Shown here one piece after another: positions 24,989 through 32,691 of a stretch of DNA of 64,000 nucleotides. The notes under the pieces are model-generated. The model worked only from the letters and a program-made list of their open reading frames with translations, made no database searches and was not told where the DNA came from. The position numbers and the translations under genes are program-made. Origin of the DNA: JAPWJZ01 sp965279315 (GTDB lineage: Bacteria; Pseudomonadota; Alphaproteobacteria; Micavibrionales; UBA2020); the NCBI GenBank assembly GCA_965279315.1, contig OZ257145.1, positions 3,038,001-3,102,000 of the forward strand. The letters run 5' to 3'. Positions within the stretch are counted from its first letter, which is position 1. Each line of letters opens with the position of its first letter.

Positions 24989-25261
24989 ATGGACGACACT
25001 GCGAAGAAACTGACGCTCGACCTGCTGCGCGCCTGGGCTGAATCGAAAGAGGATGCCGGCGCCATGATACTGGGCGGCCGCGCCTACACGCCCGCGGAAT
25101 ATGTGAGCGCGGTGGAAAAAGACACGCCGTTCGGCAGCGCCTATTGCGCATTCATGGAGGCGGCGGCAAAACACGCGAAACGCCCCCTGGATGAATTCCT
25201 GAAAGACGCCATCCGCCCGCAGGCGAAACCGCAGATCAGTTTTTCGAAACTGCTGGGTTAG
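24989..25261 (+). CDS. Small hypothetical protein (90 residues)
   Basis: A 90-residue soluble protein starting MDDTAKKLTLDLLRAWAESK, with no family recognised. It lies between the terminator at 24873 and nhaA, 118 bases before the latter, on the same strand. Codon use is like the core genome. A GGGG stretch 6 bases before the ATG may serve as the ribosome binding site. Confidence 0.6.
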   Translation: MDDTAKKLTLDLLRAWAESKEDAGAMILGGRAYTPAEYVSAVEKDTPFGSAYCAFMEAAAKHAKRPLDEFLKDAIRPQAKPQISFSKLLG

Positions 25262-25379
25262 GCAATCCGTATAGACTGCGCAGCATTTTGGCGGTAATTG
25301 CCGGATTTTCGTCTATAATGCAGAACTGCCCTGTCTTGCACGACGGCGGCCACGATATTATTCGCAGGAGTTGCAGCCG

Positions 25380-26738
25380 ATGAACATCAATCCCGGCGAC
25401 TGGATGCACAAACCCTTCGTCAACCTTGTCAGCCCGTTCCTGAAATTCGCGGGGCGCGAGGCCTTGGGCGGCATTATTTTGCTTGCCTGCACGCTGGTGG
25501 CGCTCGTCTGGGCGAATTCGCCCTGGGCCGCAAGCTATGTCGGGCTGTGGCATATCCCGCTGACGATCGGCTTTGGCGGCTTCACGCTGAGCCACGACCT
25601 GCATTTCTGGGTCAATGACGGGTTGATGGCGATATTCTTTTTTGTCGTCGGGCTTGAAATCAAGCGCGAGCTGCTGGCGGGGGAGCTGGCGTCGCCGCGT
25701 CAGGCGGCGCTGCCGCTGGTGGCGGCGGCCGGCGGCGTGGCCATTCCCGCGCTGTTTTATTTTGGCATCAACGCGGGCGGGCCGGGCGCTGACGGCTGGG
25801 GCATCCCGATGGCGACCGATATCGCCTTTGCGCTGGGCGTGCTGACGCTGCTCGGATCGCGCGCGCCGCTGGGGCTCAAGGTTTTTTTGACCGCGCTTGC
25901 GATTGTGGACGACATTGCGGCGGTGCTGGTGATTGCCGTTTTCTACACGGCGCAGGTGCAGCTGTTCCCGCTGGCCGTTGCCGGATGCTGCCTGTTGCTG
26001 GCGCTGGCGGCCAACCGCATGGGCGTGCGCCGCCCGCTTGTCTATGCGCTGCTGGGCGCGGTGCTATGGGCGACGGTGCTGGAATCAGGGGTGCATGCGA
26101 CCATCGCCGGCGTGCTGCTGGCCTTCATGATCCCCAGCCGCAACGCGATCGTCCAGCGTGCCTTCCTGAAGGAAAGCCGCGCGGCGCTGGACCATTTTGA
26201 AAAGGCGTCGAAAACCGAACCCTTCGACATTTTGGCAGATATCGAGCAGCAGACCGCCGTGGAGGCGCTCGAAATCGCCTGCGAAAAAATGCAGCCGCCG
26301 CTGCAGCGGCTGGAACACGCGCTGCATCCGTGGATTACGTTTGCGATCATGCCGCTGTTCGCGCTTGCCAATGCCGGTGTGTCGCTGTCGGGCGATGTCG
26401 GGGCGCTTGTCATGCAGCCGGTGACGCTGGGCGTTATTTTCGGGTTGATGCTGGGAAAACCGCTCGGCGTCACGCTTGCCGCATGGCTCGCCGTGCGCTT
26501 GGGCCTTGCCTCCCTGCCCGCAAATGTGACGTGGCGGCACATCCACGGCGCAGGCTGGCTGGCCGGTATCGGCTTTACGATGTCGCTGTTCATGGCGGGG
26601 CTGTCGTTTCAGGATGAAGGCTACCTGACGCAGGCGAAGCTGGGCATCCTGCTGGCGTCATTTTGCGCGGCTGTCATCGGATCGACCATCATCCTGCGCA
26701 TCAAGTCCGCGCAGGCGGATGCTAAGCAAGCGCCGTGA
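25380..26738 (+). CDS. nhaA: Na+/H+ antiporter NhaA
   Basis: This inner-membrane antiporter exports Na+ in exchange for protons and supports pH and salt balance. The key sequences are MATDIAFALGVLTLLG and TALAIVDDIAAVLVIAVFY, where the two adjacent aspartates form the ion site. The start at 25380 is chosen because AGGAG lies 10 bases upstream; a TTG 9 bases earlier is unlikely. The protein has 452 residues, about 60 more than E. coli NhaA. Most of the excess is a charged, probably cytoplasmic insert (about residues 245-310, ESRAALDHFEKASK onward) seen in some NhaA homologues. Confidence 0.93.
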   Translation: MNINPGDWMHKPFVNLVSPFLKFAGREALGGIILLACTLVALVWANSPWAASYVGLWHIPLTIGFGGFTLSHDLHFWVNDGLMAIFFFVVGLEIKRELLAGELASPRQAALPLVAAAGGVAIPALFYFGINAGGPGADGWGIPMATDIAFALGVLTLLGSRAPLGLKVFLTALAIVDDIAAVLVIAVFYTAQVQLFPLAVAGCCLLLALAANRMGVRRPLVYALLGAVLWATVLESGVHATIAGVLLAFMIPSRNAIVQRAFLKESRAALDHFEKASKTEPFDILADIEQQTAVEALEIACEKMQPPLQRLEHALHPWITFAIMPLFALANAGVSLSGDVGALVMQPVTLGVIFGLMLGKPLGVTLAAWLAVRLGLASLPANVTWRHIHGAGWLAGIGFTMSLFMAGLSFQDEGYLTQAKLGILLASFCAAVIGSTIILRIKSAQADAKQAP

Positions 26739-26913
26739 TCCGCAAATCCTTGTCGAAGGAAAAAGCCACTTCCCTGGCCTGCTCTTGTGATGCGGCGGCG
26801 ATGGCGCGCAGTTCGGCGGGGAGCGTGTAATAGGCGGCGTGGTTCTGGAACGAGATCAGCGTGCGGCCGTCGCGTTCGACAATTTTGCGGACGATGTCTT
26901 TTGCTTCCGGCAT
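26722..26913 (-). CDS. Small hypothetical protein downstream of the glutamine deamidase-like gene
   Basis: This 63-residue protein starts MPEAKDIVRKIVERDGRTLIS and is not recognised. The start overlaps the stop of the upstream deamidase-like gene by one base (TGATG), a strong sign of translational coupling. Its 3' end runs 17 bases into the nhaA gene on the other strand. Being coupled to a potentially harmful protein-modifying enzyme, it could be a regulator or inhibitor, but that is inference. Confidence 0.65.
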   Translation of the reverse strand: MPEAKDIVRKIVERDGRTLISFQNHAAYYTLPAELRAIAAASQEQAREVAFSFDKDLRITALA

Positions 26914-27629
26914 CAGCCCAAATCCTTTTTCAAGACGGGTTGCGCGTCTGTGGGTTTGGCGGGCGCGGCAGGACAGTTCGTGCGCAGGTATTCGTCCTGC
27001 AGCAGTTTTTCCCATTGTTTGCGCAAGGGGCTTTCGAAACGCTCGCTTTCCTTGACGTATTGCAGGGGCAGGTATTCGCGCATGACTTTGTCGGCGTCGT
27101 CGTCGGTTTTGCGGCTGGTGCGGTTCCACGGCGTGTAGTCGCCATGCTGCCCGCGCGCGGCGCGGCCGGCTTCGGCGAATTCGATATTATATGCGGGCGC
27201 GTTCATCGCCTTGCCCCATTGCTGCAGCGTGACGGGGCCGTTGAACATCGACGGATCGAAAACAAGATCGACAATCTTGCCGTCCGGCATCTCGACCGGC
27301 AGCGCGGCGGCGACATGCGCCCACCACGTAATTTCTTTTCCGTTGGACAATTTCACCAGCAGGTCGCCGCCATCGGGCTCGAAGGCCCATGCTTTTTTCG
27401 GCGTTAAATCCATGTCGTACATCTGCCGCACCATCAGGTGCGCGCGCGAAAAACATCCTTCATCGGGGAAGCCGAAGGCGATGTTGCCCATCGCTGCGAT
27501 CTCGTCGAAAATTTCGAGCGCGCGGTCGAAGCGCACGGGCTTTGCTTCCACCTTCGGGAAGATGTTTCCGCGCTGGCCCGTCCCGAGCATATAATCGGCG
27601 GCCTTGAAAAATGCGTCGCTTAACCCCAT
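26913..27629 (-). CDS. Probable protein-glutaminase (glutamine deamidase) family protein
   Basis: This 238-residue protein would deamidate glutamine side chains in proteins. The order of motifs follows the Chryseobacterium-type protein-glutaminase: DEGCFSRAHLM (Cys59), WWAHVA (His105) and VFDPSMFNGPVT (Asp125) give a Cys-His-Asp triad. Unlike the secreted founding member, there is no signal peptide, so it should act in the cytoplasm or on its own cell unless exported another way. The start at 27629 (MGLSDAFF) is chosen over a GTG 21 bases earlier because a TATAAT box ends 6 bases before it. It is coupled to the small gene downstream. Confidence 0.7.
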   Translation of the reverse strand: MGLSDAFFKAADYMLGTGQRGNIFPKVEAKPVRFDRALEIFDEIAAMGNIAFGFPDEGCFSRAHLMVRQMYDMDLTPKKAWAFEPDGGDLLVKLSNGKEITWWAHVAAALPVEMPDGKIVDLVFDPSMFNGPVTLQQWGKAMNAPAYNIEFAEAGRAARGQHGDYTPWNRTSRKTDDDADKVMREYLPLQYVKESERFESPLRKQWEKLLQDEYLRTNCPAAPAKPTDAQPVLKKDLG

Positions 27630-27635
27630 GCGCGT

Positions 27636-27641
27636 ATTATA
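27636..27641 (-). promoter_or_regulatory. TATAAT box giving a probable leaderless transcript
   Basis: On the minus strand TATAAT is followed by ACGCGC and then the ATG of the deamidase-like gene. Transcription starting at the normal distance would begin at or next to the A of the start codon. The -35 region is poor (no TTGACA at 16-18 bases). Confidence 0.5.
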
Positions 27642-27686
27642 GCAAAGCACCGTTAAAAGCGCATTAAACTATAAATCCCTGAAATA

Positions 27687-29312
27687 TCAGATTTTTTCGC
27701 GGCGCAGTTCCCAGGTGACGGTCGTGGGGCCGCCTTCGGTCTGGCCGCCCAGCACGATCTGCTGGGTGCGGCGGGGGGTTTCGCCCTCGCCCGCATAGAC
27801 GCTTTCCTCCAGCGAGAGGGTCGCGCCCTGCGGCCTGAACCGCCAGCCCATGCCGCTGCGCGCACGCAACAACACCTCTTGGCCTTCGTTGATCAGCGAT
27901 GCCTGGATGTTCGGATGCAGGTGGAAACGCGCGTGGAATTCCGTGCCGGATTTGCCGAGCAGCTGGTCTTCGCCCAGCAGCACATCGCCGCCATCATGCA
28001 GGCGCACGCAGCGGCGGTGCATCAAGCCGTTGCGGGGCATGTAACCGTTATGGCTGGCCTCCAGCATCGCGATATCGTCGTCTTCCTGACGCTTGTGGCG
28101 GATATCGGGGCGGCTTTGCAGCAGGCCGTTTTCATCGAACTGGCAGGAATTGCGGTGATCGGCGGTGACGGTCGAATGCGCGGCGGTGGAGCGCAAAATC
28201 TCGCGCCATTTGCCCGCGATTTCCGACGTGCCGCAGTTGACGAACACCCGGTCCTTGCCAAATGAATATTCAAAGCTCAACAATCCCGCATGGGCGCGGT
28301 CGGCATAGCGCGACATCAGCGGCTGCCCCACATCCATGATGAGCGCGGCACGGCCGAGCGTGATTTTTTCGTAGCCGCAATGGGGCAAAGACTTCATCGC
28401 CTTGCCGCGCGCGCCGGAATGCATCAGCGTTGAATCGCAAATACCGGCGAGGCCTTCCTGCGCGCCGTTGAAATGCGCCAGCGCGCCGTCGCCATGGCGG
28501 AAGAACTTGACGGCAGGCGCGATGCGGTCGATGGCATGCTGCACTTCGGCAGGCATTTCCACCTTGGCGGCGGTCAGCGCGGTGCGCAGGTCGACAAGGA
28601 TCTGCAAAAATTCAAACGTCGATTGCGGGTTGCGCGAGATATGACCGCCATCGGCCAGCAGCTGTTCCTTAATTTGAACCAGAATGCCCTTGAAAGCCTG
28701 TTCAAGGCGCGCTTCGCCTTCATCAAGGCAAAGGCCGGAATAAGCGAGCCCTTTGAGCGCGCGCATCAGCGGAATGCCGTTCAATCCGCCGGGCAGCGAT
28801 TTTTGCAGATGCTTTGCCTGACGCAACAGCCCTGCGAAATATTCATGGCGGAAATCATCGCCCGCCGAGCCGCAGAAGAAGCCGTGGAATGAAATCCAGT
28901 TGGCGATGCGCACGCCCGTGATATCGGGGCGCCATGCCACATCATGCGGTTTCTGGTAGCGCGACAGCCAGTTGGCCACCATTTCGCGCGCCATGCGCCG
29001 CGCGCGGTCGCCACCGGCGGAGCGCAGGTCGCGCAGCCATTCGAACCCGTGCAGTTCCGCCATCCATTCGGGGCGCGCGTTCTCCGGCTCCCACGACAGC
29101 GCGTTTTTCTCGATCGTTTGTCCTGCGAAACGGAAGACGCCGGCGATGATATCGCGGCCTTTCTGGGCGTCGCCGCCCCAGGGATCGGGCGGCACGACGC
29201 GGAGATGGTCGGGAACGCGCTGGGGCAAGGCGAAGCCCGCCAGCGGATTGCCAAGTGACAGCATCTGGAGGGGACGAATCCCCTTGAAGCTGAGTCCTTC
29301 AGTCAAAAACAT
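27687..29312 (-). CDS. Heparinase II/III family protein
   Basis: This 541-residue protein belongs to the alphaproteobacterial heparinase II/III-like family. It has an N-terminal helical toroid part (WLSRYQKPHDVAWRPDITGVRIANWISFHGFF) and a C-terminal beta-rich part beginning near SLPHCGYEKITLGRAALIMD. Family members act on, or resemble enzymes that cleave, acidic polysaccharides; the true substrate here is unknown. There is no signal peptide. It lies downstream of rpe on the same strand, a conserved alphaproteobacterial pairing. The purH gene often found next in line is not here. Confidence 0.85.
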   Translation of the reverse strand: MFLTEGLSFKGIRPLQMLSLGNPLAGFALPQRVPDHLRVVPPDPWGGDAQKGRDIIAGVFRFAGQTIEKNALSWEPENARPEWMAELHGFEWLRDLRSAGGDRARRMAREMVANWLSRYQKPHDVAWRPDITGVRIANWISFHGFFCGSAGDDFRHEYFAGLLRQAKHLQKSLPGGLNGIPLMRALKGLAYSGLCLDEGEARLEQAFKGILVQIKEQLLADGGHISRNPQSTFEFLQILVDLRTALTAAKVEMPAEVQHAIDRIAPAVKFFRHGDGALAHFNGAQEGLAGICDSTLMHSGARGKAMKSLPHCGYEKITLGRAALIMDVGQPLMSRYADRAHAGLLSFEYSFGKDRVFVNCGTSEIAGKWREILRSTAAHSTVTADHRNSCQFDENGLLQSRPDIRHKRQEDDDIAMLEASHNGYMPRNGLMHRRCVRLHDGGDVLLGEDQLLGKSGTEFHARFHLHPNIQASLINEGQEVLLRARSGMGWRFRPQGATLSLEESVYAGEGETPRRTQQIVLGGQTEGGPTTVTWELRREKI

Positions 29313-29376
29313 CGTCGAATCCCCTTTGCGCCGGGACCCCTCCCGGACACAACTCCCCTATAACGTTATTCTTTTT

Positions 29377-30030
29377 TTATTGACCGCGCAGTCGCTTGAT
29401 CGCTTCCGCGTAGTCCTTTTCCTTGAAGACCGCCGTCCCCGCCACAAGCACGTCGGCCCCTGCGCCGATCACCTGTTTTGCGGTTTCCGCGTTGACCCCG
29501 CCGTCGACTTCCAGATCGATGTCGCGCCCGGTCGCCGTGATGCGTTCGCGCACGGCCCGTATCTTGTCGAGCAGCGGAATGAATTTTTGTCCCCCGAAGC
29601 CGGGATTGACCGTCATGACCAGCACGAGGTCGAGTTCCGGCAGCAGATGGTCCAGCACGCTGACCGGCGTCGACGGGTTGAGCGAGATGCCCGCCTTTTT
29701 ACCGAAAGATTTAATCAGCTGGATGGTGCGGTGCGGATGCGCGCCCGCTTCGGGATGGAAGGTGATGATGTCGGCGCCCGCTTTCGCGAAGCCCTCGATA
29801 AACGGATCGACCGGTTCGATCATCAGGTGGACGTCGAAGGTCTTGGCCGTTGTTTTACGTAAGGATTCAAGCACCACCGGCCCGAAGGTAATGTTCGGCA
29901 CGAAGTGGCCATCCATCACATCCAGGTGGATATAATCCGCCCCAGCCGCATCAACGGCTTTGATTTCCTCGCCTAACCGGGAGAAATCTGCAGATAAAAC
30001 CGAAGGTGCTATGCGAACCCGTTGACTCAT
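29377..30030 (-). CDS. rpe: Ribulose-phosphate 3-epimerase
   Basis: This 217-residue TIM-barrel enzyme interconverts ribulose 5-phosphate and xylulose 5-phosphate in the pentose phosphate pathway. The family landmarks are IAPSVLSADFSRLGEE, YIHLDVMDGHFVPNITFGP, VLVMTVNPGFGGQKFI and DLEVDGGVN. Length is normal. It is 64 bases upstream of the heparinase family gene and probably cotranscribed with it. A palindromic repeat begins about 85 bases upstream of its start. Confidence 0.95.
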   Translation of the reverse strand: MSQRVRIAPSVLSADFSRLGEEIKAVDAAGADYIHLDVMDGHFVPNITFGPVVLESLRKTTAKTFDVHLMIEPVDPFIEGFAKAGADIITFHPEAGAHPHRTIQLIKSFGKKAGISLNPSTPVSVLDHLLPELDLVLVMTVNPGFGGQKFIPLLDKIRAVRERITATGRDIDLEVDGGVNAETAKQVIGAGADVLVAGTAVFKEKDYAEAIKRLRGQ

Positions 30031-30112
30031 ATGCCTTTTATAGCAGCTGCCTGCGAATCGGGCAATTTAAAAATTTGATTCCGGTAAAATTAAGCGATAT
30101 GGAATCTCCCGC

Positions 30113-30217
30113 CCGCCCTTCGTCATGCCCGCGAAGGCGGGCATCCATGAGCTTGGGATAAGTCTTTTGGGTTCACGAGCCGCGTGGATCCCCGCCTTCG
30201 CGGGGATGACGAAAGGG
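30113..30217. repeat. Dispersed palindromic repeat, family 1, copy A
   Basis: Two arms of about 33 bases, each itself a hairpin, face one another. The left arm (30116-30153) contains CGTCATGCCCGCGAAGG, and the right arm (30185-30217) contains the complement CCTTCGCGGGGATGACG. About 30 bases separate them. The same core occurs at 30900-30997 and 46085-46194. It looks like a small non-coding mobile repeat. Confidence 0.8.
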
Positions 30218-30232
30218 AAAGAGGAAAAAGAA

Positions 30233-30892
30233 ATGCAACGCATCCCCGAACCCGAATTGATGGAAGACATGGCGCAGGCCGAGGCCTATGACCGTGCGGA
30301 TTTTTCGGCGGCGCATGGCGCGCGCGTCGAATTATTCGCGGCACGTTACGGGCGCGCCGTGACGGGCAGCGTGCTGGACCTCGGTTGCGGGTCTGGCGAT
30401 ATTCTTGAACGCTTTGCGAAAAAATTTCCGCAGGCGCAATTCGTCGGCGTGGATGGGTCATTCGCGATGCTGGAACTGTCGCGCCGACGGATGATGCGCG
30501 CGGAGATGTCGGAACGCATGGATTTCGTCGAGGCGCTGATACCGTCGAAAGATATCCCGCTGGAGGATTACGAAGTGGTGATGAGCCACAGCCTGCTGCA
30601 CCAGCTGCATCATCCGGAAGTGCTGTGGCGCACGATTGCGGATGTAGCGCCGAAGGGCAGCTTTATTTTCGTCGGCGATCTGCGCAGGCCGGAGAGCGCG
30701 GCGGCCGCGCAGGAAATCGTTGGCCGCCTGTCGCCGAACGAGCCGGCGGTGCTACGCACGGATTTTTTCAATTCGCTGTGCGCTGCGTTTACGAAGGGAG
30801 AGATTGAGAAGCAGTTGAAGGATGCGGGACTAACGCTGACGGTCGAGGAAGCGGGAGAGATTCATATTTTGGTGTATGGGATGAAGGCATAG
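30233..30892 (+). CDS. Class I SAM-dependent methyltransferase
   Basis: This 219-residue protein has the SAM-binding fold: SVLDLGCGSGDILERF (motif I), FVGVDGSFAMLEL (motif II) and YEVVMSHSLLHQLHHP (motif IV region). The substrate cannot be told; small-molecule methyltransferases of the methyltransf_25 type are closest. The start is the ATG at 30233, with GAGG 9 bases upstream. A longer open frame exists but runs through the palindromic repeat. It is the only plus-strand gene between rpe and the M16 genes and is bracketed by two copies of the same repeat. Confidence 0.8.
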   Translation: MQRIPEPELMEDMAQAEAYDRADFSAAHGARVELFAARYGRAVTGSVLDLGCGSGDILERFAKKFPQAQFVGVDGSFAMLELSRRRMMRAEMSERMDFVEALIPSKDIPLEDYEVVMSHSLLHQLHHPEVLWRTIADVAPKGSFIFVGDLRRPESAAAAQEIVGRLSPNEPAVLRTDFFNSLCAAFTKGEIEKQLKDAGLTLTVEEAGEIHILVYGMKA

Positions 30893-30899
30893 TTACAGA

Positions 30900-30997
30900 C
30901 CGTCATTCCTGCGAAGGCAGGAATCTCGCGCGCTGGCGCGCCAAATATAAAAGCAGGCCTTGCGGCCTGCGAGATCCCAGCCTTCGCTGGGATGACA
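30900..30997. repeat. Dispersed palindromic repeat, family 1, copy B
   Basis: The left arm CGTCATTCCTGCGAAGG (from 30901) and right arm CCTTCGCTGGGATGACA (to 30997) match the arms of copy A, with compensating changes that keep each hairpin paired. Inner hairpins GCGCGCTGGCGCGC and GCAGGCCTTGCGGCCTGC fill the middle. It begins 8 bases after the methyltransferase stop. Confidence 0.8.
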
Positions 30998-31007
30998 TCA
31001 AAAAACA

Positions 31008-31047
31008 TAACGGGGCAAAGCCGGTCATCCACGGCTTTGCCCCGTTA
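31008..31047 (-). terminator. Strong hairpin downstream of the 63-residue coiled-coil gene
   Basis: TAACGGGGCAAAGCCG and its exact complement form a 16-base stem with an 8-base loop, 14 bases after the minus-strand gene stop. On the minus strand the stem is followed by TATGTTTTTTG, consistent with a rho-independent terminator. Confidence 0.75.
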
Positions 31048-31061
31048 CATGAAAGGCAACC

Positions 31062-31253
31062 TTAGTTGATGGCGTCGATCGACGCGTCAGTCAGGCCGCT
31101 TTTTTTCAAATCTTCGGTGCGGATCTGCGCGGCGCGGAGCGCGTCCTGATCCTGCAGTTCTTTTTTCATTTGTTCCTGGCGCAACTGGTCCTGGCGCAGT
31201 TGATCCTGGCGGATTTGTTCTTGTTTTGCTTGTTCTTGTAAATTGTCGACCAT
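31062..31253 (-). CDS. Small Gln-rich coiled-coil protein (63 residues)
   Basis: A 63-residue, highly charged helical protein with heptad-like QEQIRQDQLRQDQLRQEQ repeats, likely a short coiled coil. The QDQLR unit is repeated, also at nucleotide level (CTGGCGCAACTGGTC / CTGGCGCAGTTGATC). A clear GGAG lies 8 bases upstream of the ATG, and a strong terminator follows. It lies downstream of rsmB on the same strand. Function unknown. Confidence 0.7.
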   Translation of the reverse strand: MVDNLQEQAKQEQIRQDQLRQDQLRQEQMKKELQDQDALRAAQIRTEDLKKSGLTDASIDAIN

Positions 31254-31366
31254 CTGTATTCTCCAAATTTTCCTGTTATTCGTGCCGGTTGCATCGCATA
31301 CGCATGGCGATGCGCCGAGTTCCGGCCAAATGAACTTTAAATTAAACGTTAAGCAATTTCAGCGGC

Positions 31367-32689
31367 TTAAACTTTGACAAACCGCGCAATATAAAAGCCG
31401 TCGATGCCGCCCTGCCCCGCCCAATGCTGCGGCAGGCAGCGCAATTCGCCCAGCGGGGTGATCATTTCGGCGATGCCGGGCAGGTCTTTTTCGGTGATCG
31501 GCAGCGGCTGCAGGCCGAACTGTTTACGCAACGCCCACGCGCCTTGGTTTTCGCCCTCCGCCTTCTGCAGCGAACAGGTGCAGTAAATCAGCACGCCGCC
31601 CGGCTTCAGCATGAATGCCGCATTTTCCAGCAAACGCTTTTGCAGCGCGGCCAGCTTTTCCTCGTCCTTTGGTTCTTTCAGCCACAGCACATCCGGCTGG
31701 TGACGGATCGTGCCGGTCGCGGTGCAGGGCGCATCCAGCAGCACAGCATCGACCAGTTCCGCCGGTTGCCACACCGCGCCATCGGCGACGACGGTCTCGA
31801 TTTTCAGGCTCAGGCGTTCCATGTTTTCGGTCAGGCGGCGCACACGCTCCGCCGAGCGGTCGACCGCAATCACGTTTGCGCCCATCGCCACCAGTTGCGC
31901 GGTCTTGCCACCGGGTGCGGCGCAAAGATCAATAACGGTTTTGCCTTTTAAATCGCCGAACAATTTGGCGGGCAGCGCGGCGGCGGCGTTTTGTATCCAC
32001 CATGCGCCGTCGACAAAACCCGGCAGGTCGGGAATGAACCCGCCATTCTCGCGCCGTAAACTGCCGGTCGGCAACAACGTCGCCTCCAGCTTCTGCGCCC
32101 ATTCTTCAGGATTGCTTTTGACCGTGAAATCGATTGCGCCTTCGTCAAGGTTGGCGGCTGCGATATCCAGCGCGGTTTCGACGCCGTAATCGGCCATCCA
32201 TGCGTTCCACAGCCATGCAGGCGTGTTGATCTTCCCCGCCTCGCGCGCAGGCAGCGGCGCAATTTCCTCGCGCGTCAACCGGCGCATCACGGCGTTCACC
32301 AGCGATTTGTGGTGCACGATGTTCTCGGCCTCCGCCAGCTCAACCGACGTGTTCACGGCGGCATGGGCGGGGGTTTTCAGGTACAGGTATTGCGCGATGC
32401 CGAGGCGGAAAAGATTGATCAGCTGCGGCGGCTTCAGCGTTTCAATCGGGTCGCGCAGCAATTTCGCAAGGATGCCGTCGATTTCGCGCGCGCGCTTCAG
32501 GACGAGCGACACCAGCAGGCGCACAAACGCCTTGTCCCTGCCTTGCAGCGTTTCCAGCGTGAAGGATTGCGCGAGCGCCTCGTCGAGGTTTTTACGCCTG
32601 TAAAAAATCTCGTTCAGGATACTGTATGCCGCGCGGCGCGCCGGCAACCCGCTGTCATCCCAGAGTGTCGTGCCTTCGGTAAAGCTCAT
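31367..32689 (-). CDS. rsmB: 16S rRNA (cytosine(967)-C5)-methyltransferase RsmB
   Basis: This 440-residue protein has an N-terminal NusB-like helical domain (about 15-150: RRAAYSILNEIFYRRKNLDEAL and following), typical of RsmB. The methyltransferase domain follows: VIDLCAAPGGKTAQLV, LDAPCTATGTIRHQP and IYCTCSLQKAEGE, which carry both catalytic cysteines. It should methylate C967 of 16S rRNA. It is the third gene of an operon with chorismate mutase and an exported protein (2-base gap). Confidence 0.9.
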   Translation of the reverse strand: MSFTEGTTLWDDSGLPARRAAYSILNEIFYRRKNLDEALAQSFTLETLQGRDKAFVRLLVSLVLKRAREIDGILAKLLRDPIETLKPPQLINLFRLGIAQYLYLKTPAHAAVNTSVELAEAENIVHHKSLVNAVMRRLTREEIAPLPAREAGKINTPAWLWNAWMADYGVETALDIAAANLDEGAIDFTVKSNPEEWAQKLEATLLPTGSLRRENGGFIPDLPGFVDGAWWIQNAAAALPAKLFGDLKGKTVIDLCAAPGGKTAQLVAMGANVIAVDRSAERVRRLTENMERLSLKIETVVADGAVWQPAELVDAVLLDAPCTATGTIRHQPDVLWLKEPKDEEKLAALQKRLLENAAFMLKPGGVLIYCTCSLQKAEGENQGAWALRKQFGLQPLPITEKDLPGIAEMITPLGELRCLPQHWAGQGGIDGFYIARFVKV

Positions 32690-32691
32690 TT

